Part shown: positions 49,446 to 59,261 of the stretch, piece by piece
Numbering within the stretch: position 1 is the stretch's first letter
Layout of the letters: each line of letters opens with the position of its first letter
Assembly: GCF_001742145.1 (NCBI RefSeq)
Contig: NZ_CP015749.1
Location: 868,001 to 932,000, forward strand
Direction: 5' to 3'
Source of the DNA: Pectobacterium parmentieri
GTDB taxonomy: Bacteria > Pseudomonadota > Gammaproteobacteria > Enterobacterales > Enterobacteriaceae
Length of the DNA stretch: 64,000 nt
Made by a program: the position numbers and the translations under genes
Notes under the pieces: generated by a model
The model's input: the letters and a program-made list of their open reading frames with translations, nothing else
Told to the model about the DNA's origin: nothing
The model's database searches: none

Positions 49446-50756
49446 AACGGATATTTTGACCGTTTTTCTCTGACCTCCCGAGGATATTCCCGTTCTTGTC
49501 TCGGTGGCAATATCAGCATTGCGGCATTGCTGTAAAACTGTTTCAGTTGGCCCGGGATGGCTCCCGGTGATACCCATGGGAGGCTGATCAAGAGTCTTAA
49601 TATTTCTGATATAGCTCCGCTGAAGCTCAACTGATAGGGCCGGTATTCCCCCTTAAGACTGAACGCCATTTTTACCATTTGATAGCGAACCAGATTGTAT
49701 GTCAGCAGTATTCCCCGTAGCTCCTGTTTCACCATTTCCGGCAGTTTGCTTCGTAGCGTCCACCTATTACCCATTAAAAACTGTTTAGTTTCACGGTAAC
49801 CCAGTTCGATTTCCCATCGGTGTTTATACAATTCTGCCACGCTTACTGCCGGGTAACGCATCGCATCAGTCATGGAAGTCACTACCTGCCGCTCTACGCC
49901 GTTTACTTTACGTCTGATTAACCGCAACTATTAACTCATCTGGCAGTCCGGCCCATTGTTTGCGGGCTTGTACCGTCGTTTTCAGCATGATCAACTCGTC
50001 CTGCTTACCTAATCTGCGGATTACCTCATATTGGGTTCCCTTCCTAAGTGGAAGCAGCCAGTGCCGGTTTTCTCCCGCGTTGTGCCAGTTATTCAGCAGC
50101 CCTATTGACCAAAATCCCCTGTCGAACAGCGTGACACTGTTATCTGGGGCTTGCGCTGCCAATCTGGCAGCCAGGCGCATCTCGTTGACATCGTAGCTAT
50201 CCATGACGCTGGCACGCAGCAGGTGACTACTCAGTTCCATCAGGCAGACCATGTGCGCCTGCGGATATCCTCGTTCACCATGCTGATTACTCGCTTTACC
50301 GAAAGTATGCGCGTTATCTGGCGTATCCGGCGTGCGCCAAACGACACCATCAACCGCATTCAGGGTCAGTCCGTGCCAGAGCGGATGTCTGGCCTCTTCA
50401 TGCCAATGTTGCTGCGTGAGCTCGAAGAGCACCCGAACGGCATCCTCACTCAGCGTTTTTCGGCGTGAGACAACGGAACTGGGCGCTGTAAAAGGTCTTC
50501 CGGTGCGGTCAGCGATATCCATCAGATTAACAATGTGGGAAAGCGACTTATTGTTGAAAATCGCCATGCCAATAACCAACCAGACCATGGACTCAAGAGA
50601 AAGCTTGCGCTTGCGCAGTGTCACGGTATCAGTGAGAGAAAAAGCTTGCTGGATGAGGTCAGGGGAAAGCAGGTCGGCAAGAGTTTGAACGTCATCTGGT
50701 GCGGTAAGATTAATAATGCCGAGAGCCTGAGAAAGTTCCATTTTAAAAGGGTCCAT
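49418..50756 (-). pseudogene. IS4-family transposase, frameshifted
   Basis: Two overlapping frames together cover the IS4 transposase. The first (50756 to 49908, 282 codons) has the first two DDE aspartates in LNAVDGVVWRTPDT and TLFDRGFWS. The second (to 49418) has the catalytic glutamate in YKHRWEIELGYRETKQ, the Y-(2)-R-(3)-E-(6)-K signature of IS4. The break is near 49920-49930: an extra G turns an expected V-R-L-I-R-R junction into VAVNQT and a stop. Since the triad is split, the element is probably inactive unless the frame is restored by slippage. Confidence 0.85.
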
Positions 50757-50848
50757 GTAGAGACATGAACCCTTTTACACTAGCCACTGGATCGTTCAAC
50801 CGATCCTTAAACGATCGGCATTAGCCACTGGCTCCCTTTTTTATCACG

Positions 50849-51748
50849 TTATTTTACCGTGGCAGGTTGCGTAGTTGGATGGCGTGGGCGATAGAACATC
50901 ACCGCGTTGCCCGCCAGAATCAGCAGCAGGCCGATAAGCGCGTTGGGTCGCCAGTGGTAGTCTTCAAATAGCGTCGAAATCGACAGTGCCACCAGCGGAA
51001 AGAGCAGCGTGGTGTAAGCTGCCTGACTGGCACCGATGCGGCCGATCAGGGTGAAATAAGCGCCGAAGCCGATGACTGAACCAAAGATAGCCAGATAGAA
51101 CAGTGATCCCAGATAGCTGGTACTGTACTCCGGGGCGAAGTGATACCCCTGAATCAGGCTAAACAGCCCCATCCAGAGCGCCCCATATCCCATGCCCCAA
51201 CCGTTGGTTGTCAATACATCTCGCCCTTGTCGCTGATGCTGAGCGCTGATCATATTGCCGAGCGAGAAGCAGTATGTGCCCAGAATGCTCAATCCCACCC
51301 CCCACAGCAGATAGGGCTGTGCGTCGATTAGCGTCAGGTCATGCCAGAACAGCGCGATGATGCCGATAAGCCCTAGCGGTGTGGCGATCGCCACGTTGCG
51401 TGTTAGCGGCTGTCCGAAGAAAAGACGGCTGTTAAAGGCATTAAACAGCACAGCCATCGAGAAAATGATGGATTCCAACCCGCTCGAAATCCAGGCGATG
51501 GCGTGGTAAAAACAGAGAAAGTTGACGCCGAATACGCATAGTCCTTGTACCATACACAGCAGGTGGGCGCGTGGAGAAAGCGGGCGCAGGCGGCGCGTCA
51601 GGGTCAGGAACGCCAATAGAACAGCCGATGCTAGCGCAAAGCGCCAGAAAACGGAGACTTCTGCCGCGACGTCGCCTTGTTGCAGGCTAATCGCGATCCA
51701 GGTCGTCCCCCAAATCAGGACGATAGAAAAGTAGAGTAGGGTATTCAT
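50849..51748 (-). CDS. EamA/DMT family transporter
   Basis: 299 residues from ATG 51748, ten predicted helices in two EamA repeats. Seen: FSIVLIWGTTWIAISLQQG at the first helix, LIFSMAVLFNAFNSRLFFG-like end of repeat one, and the second repeat with AYFTLIGRIGASQAAYTTLLFPLVALSIS. DMT transporters export amino acids, metabolites or drugs; the substrate is unknown. A longer start would overlap the divergent regulator gene. The adjacent divergent AraC gene is a likely regulator. Confidence 0.85.
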   Translation of the reverse strand: MNTLLYFSIVLIWGTTWIAISLQQGDVAAEVSVFWRFALASAVLLAFLTLTRRLRPLSPRAHLLCMVQGLCVFGVNFLCFYHAIAWISSGLESIIFSMAVLFNAFNSRLFFGQPLTRNVAIATPLGLIGIIALFWHDLTLIDAQPYLLWGVGLSILGTYCFSLGNMISAQHQRQGRDVLTTNGWGMGYGALWMGLFSLIQGYHFAPEYSTSYLGSLFYLAIFGSVIGFGAYFTLIGRIGASQAAYTTLLFPLVALSISTLFEDYHWRPNALIGLLLILAGNAVMFYRPRHPTTQPATVK

Positions 51749-51863
51749 TGAGTGATTCCGCATGAGTTCATGTCGGCAGTATGGCGCATGCGTTTGTTGC
51801 GGGCTTTCAGCACCTTGCGGTGAATAACAGAATCTTGCGGCTAAATGAAAAATGGAGGCAGCC

Positions 51864-52745
51864 ATGCATCGTTATAAAGCGTTTGATACCATGCTGCATC
51901 ACAAAACCGAGTTGCGTGACACCGTCGAATTGACATCCGGTGTGCGGCTGGCTGCATGGTTTAACCGCCACGACCGCGTCACGATGGAAAATACCGAACA
52001 CCATACGCTCAGCCTTTATATTGCCGGTGGCTATGAGAGCTACCATCAAACGGCGGACGGCTGGCATAACGGCGGGGGGCCGGATCGTTTCTGCCTGATG
52101 CCGAAACAGAGTGCATCGACCTGGGATATCCGTGGCGATCTTGATTTCGTGCATCTGTATTTTGACGATGCTCATCTGCGACAGTTGGCTGAGCAAACCT
52201 GGGATCGCAGCCCGGCATCGTTCTGCACAGAAGAGCGTATATTTGGTAACGATCCGCTGATTACGTCGCTGTATCGACAGTTTCTGCTTAGCAACCGCTG
52301 GGACGATCCAGCAAATCAGCTTGTTTTGGGCAGCGCAGCAACGCTGTTGATGATTCAGGTGTTGCGCAGTTACACCCAATTGCAATGGGAACTGCCGACG
52401 GTGCGCGGCGGGTTGGCACCCGCGGTGCTGCGGCGCAGCAAGATGCAAATTGACGCGAATCTCGATCAACCGCTAACGCTACAGGCGCTGGCGGTAGAAG
52501 CAGGACTTAGCGAGTTTCACTTTGCGCGCATGTTCCGTCAGAGTGTGGGGATGGCACCGCATCAGTATGTTCTCAAGCAGCGGTTGATCCGGGCTGAGTG
52601 GCTGGTACGGCAAGGGGCGTTGCCGATCACGGACATCGCGCTGGCCTGTGGATTTAGCTCCTCCAGCCACCTGAGCCACCAATTCAAAAAGGAATACGGC
52701 CTGACGCCATCGGCGCTGAGGCTGGCGGGAAAGTTGGTGAAGTAA
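51864..52745 (+). CDS. AraC family transcriptional regulator
   Basis: 293 residues from ATG 51864, preferred over an ATG four codons earlier because GGAGG lies six bases before it. The N-terminal half is a ligand/cupin-like domain without recognisable ligand motifs. The C-terminal 100 residues contain two helix-turn-helix units: LTLQALAVEAGLSEFHFARMF and ITDIALACGFSSSSHLSHQF, followed by the YGLTPSALR ending typical of AraC proteins. Divergent from the DMT exporter gene, which it may control. Confidence 0.88.
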   Translation: MHRYKAFDTMLHHKTELRDTVELTSGVRLAAWFNRHDRVTMENTEHHTLSLYIAGGYESYHQTADGWHNGGGPDRFCLMPKQSASTWDIRGDLDFVHLYFDDAHLRQLAEQTWDRSPASFCTEERIFGNDPLITSLYRQFLLSNRWDDPANQLVLGSAATLLMIQVLRSYTQLQWELPTVRGGLAPAVLRRSKMQIDANLDQPLTLQALAVEAGLSEFHFARMFRQSVGMAPHQYVLKQRLIRAEWLVRQGALPITDIALACGFSSSSHLSHQFKKEYGLTPSALRLAGKLVK

Positions 52746-52766
52746 ACGTGGGTTTTATCCTGTAGT

Positions 52767-52796
52767 GGCGGACGACCGTCCGCCTCATTCTTTTCT
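52767..52796. terminator. Hairpin between araC-type gene and pepT
   Basis: GGCGGACG/CGTCCGCC, 8-bp perfect arms almost without loop, then TCATTCTTTTCT. It lies between two convergent genes. Confidence 0.65.
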
Positions 52797-52804
52797 AAAA
52801 GCGA

Positions 52805-54034
52805 TTATTTCGCCGCCAGTAGGCATAAATTCAATGCCACTTCATACGATTTCACAAACGATGGCACAGGAAGAAACTCAAAGCGCGAGTGGAAATTGTG
52901 TGCACCGGTGAAGAAATTTGGCGTCAGCAACCCCTTGGCCGACAGCGCCGCGCCGTCCGTGCCGCCACGCATTGGTGTCACCTTGGGTTCAATGCCCAGC
53001 GTGTCCAGTGCAGCAAACAGTAGGTCGATAGCCCGCCGATCGTCGGTAATCGCATTGCTAATATTGCTGTAAATATCGGTGAGACTGTAGGTCACGCCGC
53101 CGGTCGGGTACTGCGCGGCAATCTTCTCTGCGATCGCAGCGATCTGCTGCTTCCGCTGTTCAAACGTCGCTAAGTCGAAATCGCGGATAGACGCTTTAAG
53201 CTTCGCTTCATTGGCATTTGCCGTCAGATCGTTAAACCAGACATAGCCCTCGCGTCCCTCCGTGTGCTCTGGCGTCTGCTGGCGATCGAACTGGCTGATA
53301 AAATCGTGTGCCATCAGCAACGGGTTGACCAGCACGCCTTTCGCCGACATCGGATGTGCCGGCACGCCGGTAAAACGGATTTCCGCCGAGGCCGCATTGA
53401 AGTTCTCATACACCACTTCACCCAGCTCGCAGCAGTCAATGGTGTAGGCGAAATCAACATCGAAGCGTTTGAGATCGAGCGCTTTCGCACCGCGTAGCCC
53501 AATTTCTTCATCTGGCACGAAAGCCACCACGATATCACCGTGTGGTGTCGCATCGGTCAGATTCTCCATCAGCGTCATCACTACGGTAACGGCGGCTTTG
53601 TTGTCTGCGCCGAGTACGCTGGTACCGTCGCTGAAAATAATGTCCTGCCCAACATACGGCAGAATTTCCGGGTGTTCCGCCGTGCGCAGCCAGATGTCCT
53701 GTTCGGCATTCAGGCACAGGTCTTCACCGGTAAAGCGCAGCGTTTGCGGGTGAATATGCGGTGACAGACCGACGTCAACCGTATCGATATGGGTAATAAA
53801 ACCGATGCGCGGTGCGGACGGACAGTTGCCGGGTTTCACGGCTGTCACGGTGGCGTGCTCATCAATGACGACATCTTGCAAACCCAGTGCTCGTAGTTCG
53901 TCCGCCAGCAGACGTGCCATTTCATGCTGTTCCGGTGTGCTGGGTAACGTTGTCGAGCTGGCATCGCTTTGGCTGGTGACGGCGAGATAACGGTAAAAAC
54001 GGTTGCTGAGTTGATGAGCCAGACTGTCTGTCAT
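52805..54034 (-). CDS. pepT: Peptidase T
   Basis: Cytosolic zinc tripeptidase of the M20B family. 409 residues, the usual PepT length. Seen: metal ligands and catalytic segment GFITHIDTVD, GADNKAAVTVVMTL, the catalytic glutamate in VPDEEIGLRGAK, and the C-terminal MRGGTDGAALSAKGLLTPN and GAHNFHSRFEF with the last histidine ligand. Divergent from a DppA-like peptide-binding protein, suggesting linked peptide use. Confidence 0.95.
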   Translation of the reverse strand: MTDSLAHQLSNRFYRYLAVTSQSDASSTTLPSTPEQHEMARLLADELRALGLQDVVIDEHATVTAVKPGNCPSAPRIGFITHIDTVDVGLSPHIHPQTLRFTGEDLCLNAEQDIWLRTAEHPEILPYVGQDIIFSDGTSVLGADNKAAVTVVMTLMENLTDATPHGDIVVAFVPDEEIGLRGAKALDLKRFDVDFAYTIDCCELGEVVYENFNAASAEIRFTGVPAHPMSAKGVLVNPLLMAHDFISQFDRQQTPEHTEGREGYVWFNDLTANANEAKLKASIRDFDLATFEQRKQQIAAIAEKIAAQYPTGGVTYSLTDIYSNISNAITDDRRAIDLLFAALDTLGIEPKVTPMRGGTDGAALSAKGLLTPNFFTGAHNFHSRFEFLPVPSFVKSYEVALNLCLLAAK

Positions 54035-54174
54035 AACGAATCCTTTTTGTTCTGCAATACCGATGATGGCTATCCTAACGTAGAAATTATTTCATTTGAG
54101 GGTTTTATTTGTCATTTTATCGTCATGATTTTTATAGCGGTGTGGTGGAACATAAATAACAAGCGAGGACTGGG

Positions 54175-55770
54175 ATGAAAAAAGCAGGAATACGATTCAC
54201 ATTGGCTGCGTTGACGCTGGCGGTTGCCTCTGCGGCATCGGCGAATACCTTGGTGTATTGCTCTGAAGGATCGCCGGAAAATTTTAACCCGCAGCTTTAT
54301 ACCTCCGGAACCAGCGTGGATGCCAGTGCGGTGCCGATTTATAACCGTCTGGTGGATTTCAAAGTCGGCACCACGGAACTGGTGCCGAGTCTGGCGGAAA
54401 GTTGGGATATCAGTGCGGATGGCCGCGTGTATACCTTCCATTTACGCAAAGGGGTGAAGTTCCAGAGCAATAAATTCTTCAAACCCTCGCGTGATTTTAC
54501 CGCCGATGACGTCATTTTCTCCTTCATGCGGCAAAAAGACCCGCAGCATCCCTACCACAATGTCTCGAAAGGGACTTATGCCAATTTTGAAAGCTTGTCT
54601 TTTAGTTCACTGATTCAGAATATCGAGAAAGTGGATGACCACACGGTGCGCTTTACGCTTTCCCATGCGGAAGCCCCGTTTCTTGCCGATTTAGCCTGGT
54701 ACTTTGCTTCCATTCTCTCTGCGGAATATGCTGACGCCATGTTCAACGCCGGCACGCCGGAGCGCGTGGATATGGACCCGATTGGCACCGGACCGTTTGA
54801 ATTAGCACAGTATCAGAAAGATTCGCGCATTCTGTTTAAGGCCTTTCCAGACTATTGGGAAGGCAAAGCCAAGCTGGATCGGTTGATCTTCACCATCACG
54901 CCAGATGCCTCTGTGCGGTACGCCAAGCTGGAGAAAAATGAGTGTCAGGTGATGCCTTTTCCTAATCCTGCCGATCTGCCGCGCATGAAAGAGAACAAAG
55001 ATATTGTGCTGATGCAGAAGGCGGGATTGAATACCGGTTTCCTATCGTTCAATACCCAAAAGGCACCGACGGATAATGTGAAAGTGCGGCAGGCTTTGAC
55101 GATGGCGATTAACAAATCGGCGATTATTGAAGCCGTTTTTCAGGGCACCGGCACTGCGGCGAAAAATCTGCTGCCACCGGGCGTCTGGAGCGCCGACAGT
55201 GAGTTGAAGGATTATGACTATGATCCCGATAAGGCCAGAGCGTTACTGAAAGAAGCTGGTTTAGCGGAGGGCACCGCTATCGAACTGTGGGCGATGCCGG
55301 TTCAACGCCCGTATAATCCGAATGCTCGTCGCATGTCGGAGATGATTCAGGCCGACTGGGCGAAAGTCGGCGTGCAGGCCAAGATTGTCACCTTCGAGTG
55401 GGGCGAATACCTGAAAAGGGTGAAGGGCGGTGAACATCAGGCAGCATTGATGGGCTGGACAACAGCGACGGGCGATCCTGATAACTTCTTCGGCCCGCTG
55501 TTTACCTGTACGGCGGCTAACGGTGGTTCCAACTCGGCAAAGTGGTGCTACGCACCGTTTGATAAAATTATCACCGAAGCGCGTGCTTCACAGGATCACC
55601 AGCAGCGCATTGCGCTATACAAGCAGGCGCAGCAGATGATGCACGATCAGGCTCCGGCCGTCATGATTGCGCATTCCACGCTCTCTATTCCAGTACGAAA
55701 GGAAGTGATCGGGTATGAAGTTGACCCGTTCGATAAGCATATTTTTTATCAGGTCGATGTGAAGAAGTGA
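54175..55770 (+). CDS. DppA-like peptide-binding periplasmic protein (orphan)
   Basis: 531 residues, SBP family 5, closely resembling DppA: LVYCSEGSPENFNPQLYTSG at the mature N-terminus, IGTGPFELAQYQKDSRI, FSITPDASVRYAKL-like segment, WAMPVQRPYNPNARRM, and QADWAKVGVQAKIVTFEWGEYLKR (given in parts). Signal peptide ends near ASAASA/NTL. No permease or ATPase genes follow; a strong terminator does. It probably shares a DppBCDF or similar importer encoded elsewhere, or acts as a peptide or heme sensor. Ligand unknown. Confidence 0.88.
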   Translation: MKKAGIRFTLAALTLAVASAASANTLVYCSEGSPENFNPQLYTSGTSVDASAVPIYNRLVDFKVGTTELVPSLAESWDISADGRVYTFHLRKGVKFQSNKFFKPSRDFTADDVIFSFMRQKDPQHPYHNVSKGTYANFESLSFSSLIQNIEKVDDHTVRFTLSHAEAPFLADLAWYFASILSAEYADAMFNAGTPERVDMDPIGTGPFELAQYQKDSRILFKAFPDYWEGKAKLDRLIFTITPDASVRYAKLEKNECQVMPFPNPADLPRMKENKDIVLMQKAGLNTGFLSFNTQKAPTDNVKVRQALTMAINKSAIIEAVFQGTGTAAKNLLPPGVWSADSELKDYDYDPDKARALLKEAGLAEGTAIELWAMPVQRPYNPNARRMSEMIQADWAKVGVQAKIVTFEWGEYLKRVKGGEHQAALMGWTTATGDPDNFFGPLFTCTAANGGSNSAKWCYAPFDKIITEARASQDHQQRIALYKQAQQMMHDQAPAVMIAHSTLSIPVRKEVIGYEVDPFDKHIFYQVDVKK

Positions 55771-55775
55771 GAAGC

Positions 55776-55806
55776 AGAAAGTCCGGCACGTTGTGCCGGA
55801 CTTTCT
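55776..55806. terminator. Strong bidirectional hairpin terminator
   Basis: Perfect 14-bp arms AGAAAGTCCGGCAC/GTGCCGGACTTTCT with loop GTT, between the DppA-like gene and convergent queH. Confidence 0.8.
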
Positions 55807-55817
55807 GTGTTATGCGG

Positions 55818-56489
55818 TTATTCGGTTTCGTCACCGTAATACAGTTTACCGATGCGGATAATATCGCGCCCTTGTGATTGGCGATATTTGTTGGAATCAC
55901 GTAGTGAATAGATGCAGCCGCAATATTCTTGCTGATAGAAATGTTCACGCTTGCTGATTTCGATCATCCGCGCTGAACCACCGCCTTTGCGCCAGTTGTA
56001 ATCCCAGTAGGTGACACCAGGATATTTCTGCGCCGCATTCTGGCCGCATTCGTTAATCTGCTGCATGTTTTTCCAGCGAGAAATCCCCAACGAACTGGAA
56101 ATCACGCTAAAGCCGTTTTCCGCTGCATACAGCGCGGTGCGTTCAAAGCGCATATCAAAACACATGGTACAGCGAATACCGCGTTCGGGCTCCCGTTCCA
56201 TGCCTTTGGCGCGTTCGAACCAGTTATCTGAGTCGTAATCCGCATCAATGAAAGGTACATTATTCTGTTCGGCGAAACGGAGATTCTCCTCTTTGCGGAT
56301 CAGGTATTCGCGCTGCGGATGAATATTGGGGTTATAGAAAAAAATGGTGTAGTCGATGCCAGAAGCGGTGATGGCTTCCATGACTTCACCAGAGCAAGGG
56401 GCGCAGCAAGAGTGCAGCAGCAGTTTGTCTGCGCTATTGGGCAGTGAAAGCTGCGGACGTTTGAATTCTGCGGTTTTGACATTCGACAT
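55818..56489 (-). CDS. queH: Epoxyqueuosine reductase QueH
   Basis: Final step of tRNA queuosine synthesis, reducing epoxyqueuosine, by the non-cobalamin QueH (formerly DUF208) enzyme. 223 residues from ATG 56489; the longer frame extends into noncoding DNA. Cysteine motifs for iron-sulfur/iron binding: [10 protein letters not shown] near the N-terminus, [10 protein letters not shown] in the middle and EYCGCIYS near the C-terminus, plus [11 protein letters not shown]. Enterobacteria often carry QueG for this step; whether QueG also exists here cannot be seen. Confidence 0.9.
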   Translation of the reverse strand: MSNVKTAEFKRPQLSLPNSADKLLLHSCCAPCSGEVMEAITASGIDYTIFFYNPNIHPQREYLIRKEENLRFAEQNNVPFIDADYDSDNWFERAKGMEREPERGIRCTMCFDMRFERTALYAAENGFSVISSSLGISRWKNMQQINECGQNAAQKYPGVTYWDYNWRKGGGSARMIEISKREHFYQQEYCGCIYSLRDSNKYRQSQGRDIIRIGKLYYGDETE

Positions 56490-56720
56490 AAAAAATAGCC
56501 ACTTCGTTGTGGTCCGTGAGGACGGTACTGGCACAAATTCGTAACGAATTATTGATGATATGCCCATGAGAGGCAACCTTTGGGCCTATCTGGCGTTATC
56601 TTTCCCGTTGCGTTATCCGTACAATACCCCTAACCACGGGCTTAAGTGACCTGTATTACCCTAATATTGCCTGCTTTTTGGGCCGTGCTATTAACGATCG
56701 AAGAATTATTGAGTAGCGTT

Positions 56721-57653
56721 ATGCGTGTTTTGCTTGCCCCGATGGAAGGGGTTCTCGACTCATTAGTGCGAGAACTGCTGACCGAAGTAAATGACTACGA
56801 CCTGTGCATCACCGAATTTTTACGCGTGGTGGATCAGTGCCTGCCGGTTAAATCCTTTTATCGCCTTTGCCCAGAGTTACAGCATGCTAGCCGTACCCCG
56901 TCCGGCACGTTGGTGCGCGTGCAGCTATTGGGACAGTACCCACAATGGCTGGCGGAGAACGCCGCGCGGGCAGTGGAACTGGGTTCGTATGGCGTCGATC
57001 TTAACTGTGGCTGTCCGTCGAAGCTGGTGAACGGCAGCGGGGGCGGTGCGACGCTGTTAAAAGATCCCGAGCTGATTTATCAGGGCGCAAAAGCCATGCG
57101 TGAGGCTGTGCCTGCGCATTTACCTGTCACGGTGAAAATACGGCTGGGGTGGGATTCCGGCGCTCGCCAGTTTGAAATTGCCGATGCGGTGCAGCAGGCG
57201 GGGGCGAGCGAGTTGGCCGTGCATGGTCGCACGAAAGAAGACGGTTATAAGGCCGAATGCATTAACTGGCAAGCGATCGGGGAAATCCGCCAGCGTCTGC
57301 GGATTCCGGTGATTGCCAACGGTGAAATCTGGGACTGGCAGAGCGCACAGGATTGTATGGCGACGACGGGATGCGATGCCATCATGCTGGGGCGCGGTGC
57401 GCTGAATGTGCCGAACCTGAGCCGCGTGATTAAGTATAACGAACCGCGTATGCCGTGGCCTGACGTCATGTTACTGCTACAAAAATATGTGCGACTGGAA
57501 AAGCAGGGTGACACGGGGTTGTACCACGTCGCGCGTATCAAACAGTGGCTCGGCTATTTGCGTAAAGAGTACGACGATGCCACCGAATTATTCAGTGAAA
57601 TTCGCACCTTGAAGACCTCTACGGATATCGCTCGTGTGATTGGTGAGCCGTAG
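56721..57653 (+). CDS. dusC: tRNA-dihydrouridine(16) synthase DusC
   Basis: FMN-dependent reduction of U16 in tRNA. 310 residues from ATG 56721, matching DusC length; an upstream in-frame start adds 25 residues outside the TIM barrel. Seen: [14 protein letters not shown] at the N-terminus, the catalytic cysteine in [50 protein letters not shown] and MLGRGAL (FMN phosphate). The [15 protein letters not shown] start distinguishes DusC from DusA/DusB. Confidence 0.93.
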   Translation: MRVLLAPMEGVLDSLVRELLTEVNDYDLCITEFLRVVDQCLPVKSFYRLCPELQHASRTPSGTLVRVQLLGQYPQWLAENAARAVELGSYGVDLNCGCPSKLVNGSGGGATLLKDPELIYQGAKAMREAVPAHLPVTVKIRLGWDSGARQFEIADAVQQAGASELAVHGRTKEDGYKAECINWQAIGEIRQRLRIPVIANGEIWDWQSAQDCMATTGCDAIMLGRGALNVPNLSRVIKYNEPRMPWPDVMLLLQKYVRLEKQGDTGLYHVARIKQWLGYLRKEYDDATELFSEIRTLKTSTDIARVIGEP

Positions 57654-57762
57654 GTGCTCACCGTGTTTCTTCCTCTTGCTCAATTTTAAACCACCTCATC
57701 GCTCTCCCGCTGCCTGTACTTTACTTTACGAATCAGTTGACGGTATAACACTCCATCTATCT

Positions 57763-57778
57763 GGAAGTTTAGACGTCT
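57763..57778 (+). promoter_or_regulatory. MetJ operator (met boxes) before mmuP
   Basis: AGACGTCT (57771-57778) is a perfect met box, preceded directly by GGAAGTTT (5 of 8 matches). MetJ-SAM binds tandem 8-bp boxes. A possible -10 TATAAC lies at 57744-57749. It sits 71 bp before the mmuP start, consistent with repression of S-methylmethionine use when methionine is plentiful. Confidence 0.75.
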
Positions 57779-57848
57779 ATACCCGCTTAGGGGCTATACC
57801 GTTCGGTTGCATAAAGCAGGGCGGATACATTGATAACGAAAGGTCATC

Positions 57849-59261
57849 ATGGAACAACACGCATCAGGTTCGGAAGGGCAGTTTAAACGCACCATGAAAG
57901 CTCGCCATTTGGTGATGCTTTCGCTCGGTGGTGTCATCGGTACTGGCCTGTTTTTCAATACGGGTTACATTATTTCCACGACGGGGGCGGCTGGGACGCT
58001 ATTGGCGTATTTGATCGGCGCGTTGGTGGTGTATCTGGTGATGTTGAGTCTGGGGGAGTTGTCTGTTGCCATGCCGGAAACCGGGGCATTCCATGTGTAT
58101 GCATCCCGCTATCTCAGCCCGGCAACAGGCTATACCGTGGCGTGGCTATATTGGCTGACGTGGACGGTCGCGCTCGGTTCCAGCCTGACCGCTGCTGGTT
58201 TTTGTATGCAGTATTGGTTTCCACAGGTGCCAGTCTGGACCTGGTGCCTGCTGTTTTGTGTGTTGATCTATTTGCTGAATGTTGTGTCGTCCCGCTTCTT
58301 TGCCGAAGGGGAATTCTGGTTCTCGATTGTTAAAGTGGTCACGATCCTCGCTTTTATCGTGCTTGGTGGGGGGGCGATGTTTGGCTTTATTCCGATGCAA
58401 GATGGTTCTCCCGCCCCGTTCTTCCAGAACATTACTGCGTCTGGCTGGTTCCCCTACGGTGGCCTGCCGATTTTGATGACGATGGTGGCGGTAAATTTCG
58501 CCTTCTCCGGTACGGAACTGATTGGTATCGCGGCAGGAGAAACTGAGAATCCGCACAAGGTTGTACCGATGGCGATCCGCACGACCGTCGCGCGGTTGGT
58601 GATCTTCTTTTTGGGGACGGTGCTGGTGCTGGCGGCGATAATCCCAATGGAAGAGGCCGGTATCGCCAAAAGCCCGTTTGTACTGGTGTTTGAAAAGATT
58701 GGTATTCCTTACGCCGCCGATATTTTTAATTTCGTGATTTTGACGGCGATCCTGTCCGCTGCTAACTCAGGGCTGTATGCCTCAGGGCGTATGCTGTGGT
58801 CGTTGTCCAACGAAGGCACGCTGCCACGCCGTTTTTCTCGTCTGACGCGTCGTGGTATTCCGCTTTTTGCCATTTCTGTCAGTATGCTGGGTGGGTTGCT
58901 GGCGCTGTTTTCCAGCGTGATTGCGCCGGACACCGTTTACGTGGCGCTGTCCGCGATTTCCGGTTTTGCTGTGGTGGCGGTGTGGTTGAGTATTTGTGCC
59001 TCGCACTATATGTTTCGTCGCCACCATGTCCGTGCCGGAAAACCCCTTTCCGAACTGCAATATCGTGCACCTTGGTTCCCGATAACACCGATTTTGGGAT
59101 TCCTGCTGTGTCTGCTGGCCTGCGTCGGGCTGGCGTTTGACCCAAGCCAGCGGATTGCGCTGTGGTGTGGAATTCCATTTGTCGCGCTGTGTTACGGTGC
59201 TTATTATTTCACGCAGTCAATGAAGAAGCGTAGATTAACGGGAGTGGAAGACATTGCGTAA
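57849..59261 (+). CDS. mmuP: S-methylmethionine permease MmuP
   Basis: 470-residue amino acid-polyamine-organocation transporter with 12 helices. Seen: [68 protein letters not shown] and [22 protein letters not shown] (each a conserved segment; helix and loop signatures of the family). Identified as MmuP by sequence character and coupling to mmuM, whose TTG start lies inside its stop region. S-methylmethionine is abundant in plants, fitting a plant pathogen. Confidence 0.9.
   Translation: MEQHASGSEGQFKRTMKARHLVMLSLGGVIGTGLFFNTGYIISTTGAAGTLLAYLIGALVVYLVMLSLGELSVAMPETGAFHVYASRYLSPATGYTVAWLYWLTWTVALGSSLTAAGFCMQYWFPQVPVWTWCLLFCVLIYLLNVVSSRFFAEGEFWFSIVKVVTILAFIVLGGGAMFGFIPMQDGSPAPFFQNITASGWFPYGGLPILMTMVAVNFAFSGTELIGIAAGETENPHKVVPMAIRTTVARLVIFFLGTVLVLAAIIPMEEAGIAKSPFVLVFEKIGIPYAADIFNFVILTAILSAANSGLYASGRMLWSLSNEGTLPRRFSRLTRRGIPLFAISVSMLGGLLALFSSVIAPDTVYVALSAISGFAVVAVWLSICASHYMFRRHHVRAGKPLSELQYRAPWFPITPILGFLLCLLACVGLAFDPSQRIALWCGIPFVALCYGAYYFTQSMKKRRLTGVEDIA

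Larger units (their letters stand above)
49409..50823. mobile_element. IS4-family insertion sequence, about 1.4 kb
   Basis: Ends read inward TAATGCCAGTCACTTAAGG and TAATGCCGATCGTTTAAGG, imperfect inverted repeats like those of IS4. The internal transposase is IS4-type on the minus strand. Flanks AGCCATTGGCT (49398-49408) and AGCCACTGGCT (50823-50833) look like an 11-bp target duplication with one change. Without the element the flanks join as AAAGGGAGCCAtTGGCTCCC followed by T6, a perfect terminator hairpin for rhlE, so the insertion lies in that hairpin. The exact end base is ambiguous because the target is palindromic. Confidence 0.88.
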
